NCBI RefSeq assembly: GCF_900094835.1 | Contig: NZ_FMAO01000012.1 | Coordinates: forward strand, 1 to 57,636 | Source: Weissella bombi | GTDB taxonomy: Bacteria; Bacillota; Bacilli; Lactobacillales; Lactobacillaceae | DNA: 57,636 bases | Direction of reading: 5' to 3' | Shown: positions 7,778-15,327 of the stretch, piece by piece | Layout: each line of letters starts with the position of its first letter | Numbering within the stretch: position 1 is the first letter of the stretch | The notes under the pieces: model-generated | Seen by the model: the letters and a program-made list of their open reading frames with translations, nothing else | Databases searched by the model: none | What the model was told of the DNA's origin: nothing | Made by a program: the position numbers and the translations under genes

Positions 7778-10474
7778 TTAGAATTGTTCTTCTAGCAATT
7801 GCTTAATTTCGCTCAAACGTGGTTGGCGAGGATTTCCTGGTGTTGTTTGATCATTGTAAATCAAATCCATTAATCCAGATAACTCACGATCAAAGTCTTC
7901 TTTCTTAACACCGTTACCAGATAGTGTTAAGTCCATATCAAGATGAGCCGCTAACTCTTTAATCTTGTTAATCAAAGCATCCACTAATTCAGCATCATTT
8001 TTACCAGTTAAGCCAATGTGTCGTGCAATATCAGCATAATCCTTTTGTGCTGTATAAGTTTCATAACGTGGGAATGGTGTTCGCTTAACATTACCAGTCA
8101 CCCCATTAAACTTAATCACATTAGTCATTGCAATTGAAATTGCCAAACCGTGTGGCAAACCAAAGGCACCACCTGTCTTGTGGGCAATTGCGTGGTTCAA
8201 ACCTAAGAACGCATTTCCAAATGACATTCCAGCCAATGTTGATGCGTAATGCATCTTTGCACGTGCTAACTCACCCTCTTTAGTTGGTTGTGTTGCATCA
8301 TACTGATATGAGGCCTCTAGGTAATCAAAAATTAACTTAATGGCTTGCAACGCCCATGGACGTGTAAACTCAGAAGACATAACCGAAACATATGATTCTA
8401 ACGCATGTGACAAGGCATCCATACCAGAGTATGCAACTGTCTTGCGTGGTACCGTCATAACAAACTCTGGGTCCACAATTGCAACTTGTGGTGTCAACTC
8501 GTAGTCGGCAAGTGGGTATTTAACATGTGTTTCGTCATCAGTAATTACGGCAAATGGCGTTACTTCTGAACCAGTTCCTGAAGTAGTTGGAATAGCCACC
8601 ATTTGTGTTAGTCGCTGATGCTCAAACTTCACGATTCGCTTACGGATATCCATAAACTTTTGAGCTAATTGTTGGAACAATGCTTTCAAGCCAGCATCGT
8701 CATACAAAATACCTGGTTTCGTTGCTGAATACTCATATAAGAAACGAGCAATCTTACCAGCATCCAAAGCTGAACCACCACCAAGTAGCACAACTGTATC
8801 TGGCTTAAAATCAGCCATTTGGCGAGCAATTTCAATTGCCTGTGAAATAGTTGGATCTGGGCTAACAGAACCGTAAAATGATGTCTTTACTTGATCCTTA
8901 CGCAAAGCAAATTGGTCCAAAATTGTATCAACAAAGCCTAACTTAACCATACCTGGATCGGCAACAATAAAGGCACGATCAACATCAGGTAATTCTTGCA
9001 AGTAAGTAATTGCGTTCGTCTCGTAATAAATATCCTTAGGCAAGCGTACCCATTGTGGTCGGTTACGACGACGAGCAACAGTTTTAACATTTAGTAAATC
9101 ATACGTAGACAAGTTATGCGACAATGAATTCTTCCCCCAAGTACCAGTTCCTAACGTTAGTGATGGTCGCAACGCATCCGTATAAATGTCACCAACACCA
9201 CCAATTGAGTCAGGTTGGTTAACCAAAATACGTGATGCTTCAACACGATCTGCATATTCTTTTACAAATGGATCATCTTGTGCCCCAATTTGAATGGCCG
9301 CATTGTGTCCGGCACCTTGATACTTCAATAATGCTCGGACAATTTCAACAGCTTCATCACGATCCTGTGCTTTATAAATTGATAGTAATGGACTTAGCTT
9401 TTCTGATGATAGCGGCTCCCCGATGTGTCGCTTATCAAGTTCAAACAATAATACATCCTTATCAGCTGGTAACTTCAAACCAGCTTGTTCGGCAATCCAG
9501 CGACCTGAGCGACCTGCTACTGGTCCTGTAACACCATAGCCCTCTGACGTTGGCTTGAAGACAAAATCAGAAACCTTTTGATAATCTTGCTTAGGTGTTA
9601 GATATGCGCCCTGTTCTTGCAATTTACGTAACATTTCATCATAAATTGAAGCGTCAATAACAACTGAGTTTTCAGAAGCACAAATCATACCATTATCAAA
9701 ACGCTTTGATAACAATAAATCGGATACCGCACGGTCAACATTGGCCGTTTTATCAACGTAAACAGCCCCATTACCAGCTCCAACTCCCATTGATGGATTT
9801 CCTGAGTGTAAGGCTGCATCAACCATTGAAGGTCCCCCAGTTGCCAAAATTGATGCGATTCTTGGATTCTTGATTAATGTATTTGTGGCATCAATTGATG
9901 GTGTCTCAATCCATTGAATAAAATTCTTCGGTGCACCAGCTGCAACAGCTGCATCATACACAATTTTAGCTGCATGAGCAGATGACTTTTGCGCTTGTGG
10001 ATGGAAAGCAAAGACAATCACATTTCTTGTTTTCGCTGTTAGCATTGACTTAAAAATCGCCGTCGATGTCGGATTTGTGGTTGGGACAATCCCAGCCAAA
10101 ATTCCTAGTGGTGCAACGAGTTCAACTTTTCCAGTGACGTCATCTTCTGAAATAACCCCAACTGTTTTATCATTTTTGATAGCGTTATAAACAGATTCAG
10201 ATGCAAATCGATTCTTAGTATCCTTATCTTCAATAACCCCACGACCTGTTTCTTCATAAGCTTCATGAGCAAGTAATAATGCATTTTCAGAACCAGCTAA
10301 AGCCATCGCCGCAACAATTTTATCAACTTGTTCTTGCGTATAAGTTGCAAATTTTTGTAATGCATCTGCTGCTTGATCAACTAGCTTATTGGTCATTTCT
10401 TCGGCAGCTGCATAGTGGGCAGCTTTTTCATCAGGTGTTAGTACTTTCTTTTTTTTATTATTCATAGCAGTCAT
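7778..10474 (-). CDS. adhE: Bifunctional acetaldehyde-CoA/alcohol dehydrogenase AdhE
   Basis: An 898-residue fusion. The N-terminal half (about 20-460) is a CoA-acylating aldehyde dehydrogenase with VPTTNPTSTAIFKS, ATGGPSMVDAA and the catalytic Cys in MICASENSVV. The C-terminal half (about 480-898) is an iron-dependent alcohol dehydrogenase with GGGSALDAGK, the metal-binding region SHALESYVS, and LNHAIAHKTGGAFGLPHG. It reduces acetyl-CoA to ethanol and regenerates two NAD+, the main NADH sink of heterofermentative LAB. AdhE usually forms cytosolic spirosomes. The start MTAMNN is preceded by GAGAGGT; an internal ATG three codons in is an alternative. Upstream lie a good promoter, a Rex-like operator and a cre site. 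Confidence 0.96.
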   Translation of the reverse strand: MTAMNNKKKKVLTPDEKAAHYAAAEEMTNKLVDQAADALQKFATYTQEQVDKIVAAMALAGSENALLLAHEAYEETGRGVIEDKDTKNRFASESVYNAIKNDKTVGVISEDDVTGKVELVAPLGILAGIVPTTNPTSTAIFKSMLTAKTRNVIVFAFHPQAQKSSAHAAKIVYDAAVAAGAPKNFIQWIETPSIDATNTLIKNPRIASILATGGPSMVDAALHSGNPSMGVGAGNGAVYVDKTANVDRAVSDLLLSKRFDNGMICASENSVVIDASIYDEMLRKLQEQGAYLTPKQDYQKVSDFVFKPTSEGYGVTGPVAGRSGRWIAEQAGLKLPADKDVLLFELDKRHIGEPLSSEKLSPLLSIYKAQDRDEAVEIVRALLKYQGAGHNAAIQIGAQDDPFVKEYADRVEASRILVNQPDSIGGVGDIYTDALRPSLTLGTGTWGKNSLSHNLSTYDLLNVKTVARRRNRPQWVRLPKDIYYETNAITYLQELPDVDRAFIVADPGMVKLGFVDTILDQFALRKDQVKTSFYGSVSPDPTISQAIEIARQMADFKPDTVVLLGGGSALDAGKIARFLYEYSATKPGILYDDAGLKALFQQLAQKFMDIRKRIVKFEHQRLTQMVAIPTTSGTGSEVTPFAVITDDETHVKYPLADYELTPQVAIVDPEFVMTVPRKTVAYSGMDALSHALESYVSVMSSEFTRPWALQAIKLIFDYLEASYQYDATQPTKEGELARAKMHYASTLAGMSFGNAFLGLNHAIAHKTGGAFGLPHGLAISIAMTNVIKFNGVTGNVKRTPFPRYETYTAQKDYADIARHIGLTGKNDAELVDALINKIKELAAHLDMDLTLSGNGVKKEDFDRELSGLMDLIYNDQTTPGNPRQPRLSEIKQLLEEQF

Positions 10475-10510
10475 GATTTCTACCTCTCAGATTATTCTGA
10501 ATTAATTAGA

Positions 10511-10528
10511 TTGCTCATTACTGAACAA
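10511..10528. promoter_or_regulatory. Operator-like palindrome in the adhE leader
   Basis: TTGCTCATTACTGAACAA is an 18-bp near-palindrome (TTGxTCA-N4-TGAxCAA) lying just after the predicted start of adhE transcription. Its size and TTG/CAA ends resemble Rex sites, but the inner bases differ, so the binding protein is uncertain. Confidence 0.35.
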
Positions 10529-10532
10529 TTTA

Positions 10533-10560
10533 ATTATATCAAATAAAGCGTAGGCGTCAA
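10533..10560 (-). promoter_or_regulatory. adhE promoter
   Basis: Minus-strand TTGACG (complement of 10555-10560), 16-bp spacer, TATAAT (complement of 10533-10538), about 60 bases before the adhE start. Confidence 0.75.
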
Positions 10561-10642
10561 CTATTAAAACCCACAAATAAAGCGGTTTACGCGAATTAAA
10601 TTACATGTTCACAAACTTTTTGTATATCTTGAATTCTCCTTA

Positions 10643-10660
10643 TTGTGAATTAATTAACAA
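10643..10660. promoter_or_regulatory. Rex-like operator upstream of adhE
   Basis: TTGTGAATTAATTAACAA closely matches the redox regulator Rex consensus (TTGTGA-N6-TCACAA; TTAACAA half-sites are common). Rex releases DNA at high NADH, which fits control of an NADH-consuming enzyme. The site is about 80 bp upstream of the visible -35, so an additional upstream promoter is possible. Confidence 0.65.
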
Positions 10661-10674
10661 ATAAAACGCTTACA
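10661..10674 (-). promoter_or_regulatory. cre-like CcpA site next to the Rex-like operator
   Basis: Minus-strand TGTAAGCGTTTTAT matches the cre consensus TGWAARCGYTWNCW at 13 of 14 positions and directly adjoins the Rex-like site. Confidence 0.5.
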
Positions 10675-10710
10675 TAATTCTCAACTATTTTGCTTGTGAA
10701 CATACAAAAA

Positions 10711-10745
10711 AAACATGAAATTTTCGTTTTAAAAATTTCATGTTT
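10711..10745 (-). terminator. Terminator of the copper operon
   Basis: AACATGAAATTTT pairs with AAAAATTTCATGTT around a short loop, 8 bases after the ATPase stop codon. Confidence 0.7.
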
Positions 10746-10752
10746 AATTAAA

Positions 10753-12672
10753 TCAATCATTATATGATAATTTAGTCCTACCCAACAAAACGGAACTAAG
10801 CACAACTGACAATGAACTCAACGCCATGGCAACCCCAGCAATTTCTGGACTTAAAATAAAACCGAAGCTGTAAAATACACCTGCTGCTACCGGTATACCC
10901 AATACGTTGTATACAAAAGCCCAAAACAAGTTTAGTTTAATTCGATTGAACGTTTTTTTACTTAATGCCAACGCCATATCTACATCTCGTAAATCATTTT
11001 TCACCAAAACAATACCACCTGCATCAATGGCAATATCCGTTCCAGCACCCATTGCAATACCAACATCAGCAGTTGTTAATGCGGGTGCATCATTGATACC
11101 ATCCCCAACAAAGGCAACAGTATGTTCTGCCTGCAACATTTTAATTCGATCCGCTTTTTCAGCCGGTAGCACATTGGCGATAACTTCATCAATACCAACT
11201 TCCTTGGCAATTGCTCGCGCAACATGTTCGTTATCACCCGTCAACATAACCGTACGTAACCCTCGTTCTTTTAACGCAGCCATCGCAGCAGCTGATGTAT
11301 CTTTCGGTGTATCTTGAATGGCAATCAACCCAATGATTTTTTGCTGCAAACCAACTAGGACCACTGTCTTCGCCTCATCTTGCAATTGTGTCATTTTTTG
11401 CTTGAGATCATCTGTAATTTCATAATCATGCAACAAACGCTCATTACCGACAAATGCTTGCTGACCATCGACTAATGCTTGAACACCCTTACCTGATAAG
11501 GCTTCAAAATTTTTAACCTCAGCTACTGCAATTTGTTGACGCTTTGCTTCATTTAAAATTGCTAACGCCAATGGATGTTCTGAACCCGCTTCTATCCGAG
11601 CAGCTAACATTAAGACTTGCTGTTCATCCCCAACAATATCAGTAACTTTTGGCTGTCCAACTGTAATTGTTCCGGTTTTATCAAATACAACCGTGTCAAC
11701 ATCATTTACACGTTCAAGAACTTCACCATCTTTAATTAAAATACCCATCTTAGCGCCACGACCTGTACCAACCATCAAAGCCGTTGGTGTTGCTAAACCA
11801 AGTGCACATGGACAAGCAATCACCACAACTGATACTGCGAAAATTAATGAATTAGCAACGTCATGACCAATAAATACATACCAAATTAAAAATGTAAGAA
11901 TAGCAATAATCAACACAGCAGGTACGAAAATATCTGATACCCGATCTGTTAATTGCTGAATAGGTGCATGACTCGATTGGGCCTTTTTAACCAATGCCAC
12001 AATCTGTGCCAACATCGTGTCATCACCGACTTTTTTAGCCTTAAAAACAAATGTTCCAGACATGTTCATCGTCGAACCGATGACATCATCGCCAACTCGC
12101 TTGGTTACCGGCATACTCTCACCCGTAACCATTGCCTCATCAATTGTAGAGGTCCCCGACACAATTTCACCATCAACAGCAATCTTTTGTCCTGGCTTTA
12201 CTTCAATTAAATCACCACTAACAATTTCTGCTAAAGGCACTTGAACGAAACGGCCATCACGTTTTACCATTGCATCCTTTGCTTGTAAATCCATCAACTT
12301 ACTGATAGCCGATGAAGACCTATCACGCATTTTTTCTTCTAACACCTGACCAAGCAAAACAAATGTAATGACAAACGCAGCACTTTCAAAGAAAACGCCC
12401 TTTCCTGCAAACATTGCATAAATACTATAAACATATGCTGTCCCAGTACCCACAGCAATTAAAGTATCCATATTAGAATGATGCTTTTGAAATGATGCCC
12501 AAGCACTTGATAAAAAAGGACGCGCTGATATCAACATAACAATCGTTGTTAATACAAACATTGTGACTTGTCCACCTGGCAACATCCAGTGGATAAATGG
12601 CATTAATACCATTTCAATCAACATCGGTAATGACAATATTAACGAAATCCAAAACCGTGTCGTTATTTTCAT
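10753..12672 (-). CDS. Copper-translocating P1B-type ATPase without N-terminal metal-binding domain
   Basis: A 639-residue heavy-metal P-type ATPase. It has TGES near 190, the transmembrane copper motif VIACPCALGLATPTAL, the phosphorylation site DKTGT, the P1B hallmark HPLA, MLTGDN and VGDGINDAPAL. CPC in the sixth helix places it with Cu(I)/Cu(II) exporters. The protein starts right at the first transmembrane helices and has no HMA (CxxC) domain and no His-rich leader, unlike most CopA or CopB proteins. It is the last gene of an operon with copY and two cupredoxin-like proteins, which could deliver copper to it. AGGTGA supports the start. Role inferred: copper efflux and resistance. Confidence 0.92.
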   Translation of the reverse strand: MKITTRFWISLILSLPMLIEMVLMPFIHWMLPGGQVTMFVLTTIVMLISARPFLSSAWASFQKHHSNMDTLIAVGTGTAYVYSIYAMFAGKGVFFESAAFVITFVLLGQVLEEKMRDRSSSAISKLMDLQAKDAMVKRDGRFVQVPLAEIVSGDLIEVKPGQKIAVDGEIVSGTSTIDEAMVTGESMPVTKRVGDDVIGSTMNMSGTFVFKAKKVGDDTMLAQIVALVKKAQSSHAPIQQLTDRVSDIFVPAVLIIAILTFLIWYVFIGHDVANSLIFAVSVVVIACPCALGLATPTALMVGTGRGAKMGILIKDGEVLERVNDVDTVVFDKTGTITVGQPKVTDIVGDEQQVLMLAARIEAGSEHPLALAILNEAKRQQIAVAEVKNFEALSGKGVQALVDGQQAFVGNERLLHDYEITDDLKQKMTQLQDEAKTVVLVGLQQKIIGLIAIQDTPKDTSAAAMAALKERGLRTVMLTGDNEHVARAIAKEVGIDEVIANVLPAEKADRIKMLQAEHTVAFVGDGINDAPALTTADVGIAMGAGTDIAIDAGGIVLVKNDLRDVDMALALSKKTFNRIKLNLFWAFVYNVLGIPVAAGVFYSFGFILSPEIAGVAMALSSLSVVLSSVLLGRTKLSYND

Positions 12673-12680
12673 CTCGTCAC

Positions 12681-12950
12681 CTACTTTATATTAATGGTAC
12701 CGTGGAACATATCCATCCCACAGCTAAAATCAAATTCACCCGGCTTATCAGTCGCAATGGTTACTGTTTTAGGTTCGTCAATAGGTAGTGTCTCTTCAAA
12801 ATCTAAATCATTAGAATGCACTACATCTAAACAACCCTGCGCATTAGTCCTTGTAAAAGTAATTTCTGCAGGTACACCTTGCTTTAAATTGATAACATTT
12901 GGTTCGTAGCCACCAGCAACATTAACATTAACTTTTTGTACATCACTCAT
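12681..12950 (-). CDS. Small cytosolic cupredoxin-like protein
   Basis: An 89-residue protein without signal peptide that fits a single cupredoxin-like beta-sandwich. Possible metal ligands are C40, H45 and the C-terminal cluster C77-G-M79-x-M81-F-H83-G. It lies 8 bases before the copper ATPase gene and is a paralogue of the membrane-anchored protein encoded just upstream. The domain type is clear from the shared GGYxPxxxxLKQGVPA and CGMxMFHG motifs. A copper-binding chaperone or buffer is the likely role, but this is an inference. Confidence 0.85.
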   Translation of the reverse strand: MSDVQKVNVNVAGGYEPNVINLKQGVPAEITFTRTNAQGCLDVVHSNDLDFEETLPIDEPKTVTIATDKPGEFDFSCGMDMFHGTINIK

Positions 12951-12976
12951 TTTATAGCCTCTTTTTCTTTAATTCA

Positions 12977-13348
12977 TTATTTAACAATTACTTTACCGTG
13001 AAACATATTCATCCCACATGCCCACTCATACTCGCCAGCTTTACTGGTATCAATTTGAATAGTCTCTGTTTCATTTTCTGGTAATGCCTGATTAATACCA
13101 AAATCTGGAAAAACTACGTGATCCAAACAACTTGATGGATCTGTTCGCTTAAAATGCAACTGTGCAGGTACACCTTGCTTTAAGACAACTTGTTCTGGTG
13201 AATAACCACCTTTTACCAACACATCAACATTTTGTTGGTCATCAGTAACGGCAGCCGATTCTGTTTGCGCTTCATGTTTGCCAAAGAACCACCAAGCAAT
13301 AAATCCAATCAATGCAATACCAATAATTAACACTATTATTCTTGTCAT
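12977..13348 (-). CDS. Membrane-anchored cupredoxin-like protein
   Basis: About 123 residues: one N-terminal transmembrane helix (IIVLIIGIALIGFIAWWFFG), a short polar linker, then a cupredoxin-like domain with GGYSPEQVVLKQGVPA, a Cys in SSCLDHVVFP and the terminal cluster CGMNMFHG. The domain probably faces outside the membrane, though topology is not proven. A GTG three codons upstream extends the frame, but the ATG at 13348 has AGGAGTG at the right distance, so I start there. It is the second gene of the copY operon and probably binds copper at the cell surface, handing it to or receiving it from the ATPase. Confidence 0.85.
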   Translation of the reverse strand: MTRIIVLIIGIALIGFIAWWFFGKHEAQTESAAVTDDQQNVDVLVKGGYSPEQVVLKQGVPAQLHFKRTDPSSCLDHVVFPDFGINQALPENETETIQIDTSKAGEYEWACGMNMFHGKVIVK

Positions 13349-13371
13349 AAGTATCACTCCTTATATCATAA

Positions 13372-13809
13372 TTATTCGGCACAATGTACGCATGATGCCG
13401 GCACCAAACAATCACAAGCGATCATCTCAGGTGCAGTTGTCATTTTTTGTTTTAATATTTCCTGCAAATTCATAATATCTGACTGACTCAAAGGCATATC
13501 AGTTATTAATTCAGCTAAAGTACGCCCTTTTTTCATACTACATAGCCGGTCAAAAACTGCTGATGTCATCTGAATCATCGCATCGTCTTCAGCAATTAAA
13601 GGGCGATAAATAAAATGACGACCAACTTTCTGCGTTATTAACATCTCTTTTTGCACCAAACGACGCAATAATGTTTTAATTGTTGATTCAGACCAGTCTT
13701 TCTTTTGTTTCATCGCAGTAATAATTTCACTACTAGTTGCTTCTTTAACTGTCCAAACTACACGCATTATTTGCCATTCAGCATTCGACATATCACTTGC
13801 TTGCGCCAT
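13372..13809 (-). CDS. copY: Copper-responsive repressor CopY (BlaI/MecI/CopY family)
   Basis: About 145 residues with an N-terminal winged helix typical of the BlaI/CopY family (SNAEWQIMRVVWTVKEATSSEII, then KTLLRRLVQKEML) and a C-terminal dimerisation region ending in the cysteine cluster CDCLVPASCVHC. Canonical CopY has CxC-x4/5-CxC, where zinc holds the repressor form and Cu(I) releases DNA; here the second pair is CxxC. The frame opens at 13827, but AGGGG lies just before ATG 13809, which I choose. Two cop boxes overlap its promoter, so it should autoregulate the four-gene copper operon. Confidence 0.93.
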   Translation of the reverse strand: MAQASDMSNAEWQIMRVVWTVKEATSSEIITAMKQKKDWSESTIKTLLRRLVQKEMLITQKVGRHFIYRPLIAEDDAMIQMTSAVFDRLCSMKKGRTLAELITDMPLSQSDIMNLQEILKQKMTTAPEMIACDCLVPASCVHCAE

Positions 13810-13831
13810 TAAATCATCCCCTTTCATCGTT

Positions 13832-13880
13832 TACATTTGTAACTGTTATTAGTATATCCTTTATCGTTTACAAATGTCAA
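13832..13880 (-). promoter_or_regulatory. copY promoter with two cop boxes
   Basis: Minus-strand TTGACA (complement of 13875-13880), 18-bp spacer, TATACT (complement of 13851-13856). Cop box TACATTTGTA is at 13832-13841 and a second, TACAAATGTC (9 of 10 matches to TACAnnTGTA), at 13869-13878 overlaps the -35. This is the arrangement expected for CopY repression. Confidence 0.85.
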
Positions 13881-13888
13881 CAAAAGAG

Positions 13889-14044
13889 AGCGAGACAAAA
13901 GTTGTTTTTGAAGCCGGTGTGTAACGTGATTGCGTTACATTGAGGCTTCAGACTTTTGGAACGCGTTTATGCTATAAAACTTACAGGCTTGTAATTAATA
14001 CATTTTGAACTAAAAAAGTTGGAACAATGTTTTGTCCCAACCTC
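13889..14044 (+). repeat. Dispersed structured intergenic repeat, copy A
   Basis: The longest of three related copies in this window. It contains nested inverted repeats (CAAAAGT...ACTTTTG, GAAGCC...GGCTTC, GTAACG...CGTTAC), then a conserved stretch at 13942-14001 (with GCGTTTATGCT and TAATTAATAC), and ends in a terminator hairpin. It fills the space between the copY promoter and the end of the MFS gene. The nature of the element is not known. Confidence 0.7.
14012..14044 (-). terminator. Terminator of the MFS symporter gene
   Basis: Stem GGTTGGGACAAAA/TTGTTCCAACT with a T run on the minus strand, 10 bases after the stop. The same stem sequence recurs at 20161-20193 and 54493-54530. Confidence 0.8.
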
Positions 14045-14054
14045 CTTAAAATAA

Positions 14055-15308
14055 CTATTCTGCTGTGTTCATTGATCCGTCGTTCTTTCCCCTTACCAAG
14101 AAGAACATTCCGAATAATGCAAATACTAATACAATGATACCAACGATTGTATACGTAGACTTAAAGCCAAGTACATCATATCCTGAACCGATTACGGTTG
14201 AGAATAACATCTGCGAAATCTGTACAGCCGCCGTTGTACTTAATGACTGAATCGTTGCAAATTCGTTCTTACTAAATACTGAGAAAATATACCCCATTGG
14301 GCAAATAAACCAGAATGGTATAAATAAACCACCAAGTACGTATGCCGCTCCGACAAATACCCAATTTGGTGCTACCGCAAATACTAAAATACGCGCTGCC
14401 ATCAACAATGACATAATCACTAATCCGTTACGATAACCAATGCGCTTGTTAACCCATGGAATCAATAGCATTCCGACAAAAGCTAATAGTTGTTGGGCTG
14501 TTGTTGCATATGAGAATAAGGTTGTTCCCTGATTACTCTTAAAGAACGTTGTAAAGTAATTAATTGCTTGTTGATCAACAATTTGTGAAAGTGGTACTGT
14601 TCCAAGCAAGAAAATAACAAAGAAGATAAATGGCTTAGAGCGAATACTTTTCAAAACACCCTTTAATGTCACTTTATCAGATTTCTTATCAACCAAAACA
14701 TCTAAATTACTATCATCATGCTTTACGAAGAACACAACCATGATTAAGTAAATCAACCCGGTAACGCTTAGACTCCAAAAGAAGCTACGTGGTTGCCACG
14801 ATAACAAATAACCACAAATCAACGGTGCAATAAAACCGATAATTGTCACACCTGAACGGACCCAACTAAACTCAAATTTATTCACAAAGCTCATACGTTG
14901 CTCATAAGTTTCATTAATGTTCGTCCCACTATTCATGACAATACCAACAAATAGTCCCATGATTATCGCCGTTATATAGGTATTACCCTGCATTGGCATA
15001 ATAACCAATTCCATAAACGGTCCCATCGCGACGGACAGGATTGCGATAAAGTACAATAAATACTTCTTCTCTAAGACTTTATCCCCAATAAAGCCAATAA
15101 TTGGCGCTGATATTAACCCCATCAACGACATCATCGAAAATGCTAACCCAACATTTGCGTGTGTAAAATTAGCATACTTTACTAACCAAAAGCCGGAATA
15201 CGTTGACATAACTGGCCAAATAAAATTAAATGACATTTCTGAAATGACAAATGACCAAAACTTACCAAACGAATTATACGGACTTTTTATACGACTAACC
15301 CAATTCAT
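14055..15308 (-). CDS. Oligosaccharide:H+ symporter (MFS, LacY/RafB type), likely for arabino-oligosaccharides
   Basis: About 417 residues with twelve predicted membrane helices. The N-terminal region (SPYNSFGKFWSFVISEMSFNFIWPVMSTY) and the loop APIIGFIGDKVLEKKYLLY resemble the oligosaccharide:H+ symporter family that includes LacY and RafB. An in-frame ATG four codons upstream exists, but GGGGG precedes the ATG at 15308. The gene starts 19 bases after the GH51 arabinofuranosidase stop, so the two are co-transcribed. Since the GH51 enzyme has no signal peptide, this protein probably imports short arabino- or arabinoxylo-oligosaccharides for it. The substrate is inferred from context. Confidence 0.85.
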   Translation of the reverse strand: MNWVSRIKSPYNSFGKFWSFVISEMSFNFIWPVMSTYSGFWLVKYANFTHANVGLAFSMMSLMGLISAPIIGFIGDKVLEKKYLLYFIAILSVAMGPFMELVIMPMQGNTYITAIIMGLFVGIVMNSGTNINETYEQRMSFVNKFEFSWVRSGVTIIGFIAPLICGYLLSWQPRSFFWSLSVTGLIYLIMVVFFVKHDDSNLDVLVDKKSDKVTLKGVLKSIRSKPFIFFVIFLLGTVPLSQIVDQQAINYFTTFFKSNQGTTLFSYATTAQQLLAFVGMLLIPWVNKRIGYRNGLVIMSLLMAARILVFAVAPNWVFVGAAYVLGGLFIPFWFICPMGYIFSVFSKNEFATIQSLSTTAAVQISQMLFSTVIGSGYDVLGFKSTYTIVGIIVLVFALFGMFFLVRGKNDGSMNTAE

Positions 15309-15327
15309 AAATCCCCCCAAAACTACT

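Noticed and set aside
9232-9531. Open frames opposite adhE, and the many other plus-strand frames of 60-150 codons opposite minus-strand genes
   Set aside because: They lie antisense to well-conserved enzymes, have no ribosome sites, and their composition mirrors the codon structure of the opposite gene.
10907-11317. A 136-codon plus-strand frame inside the copper ATPase gene
   Set aside because: Antisense shadow of a conserved P-type ATPase; no homology recognised and no start signals.
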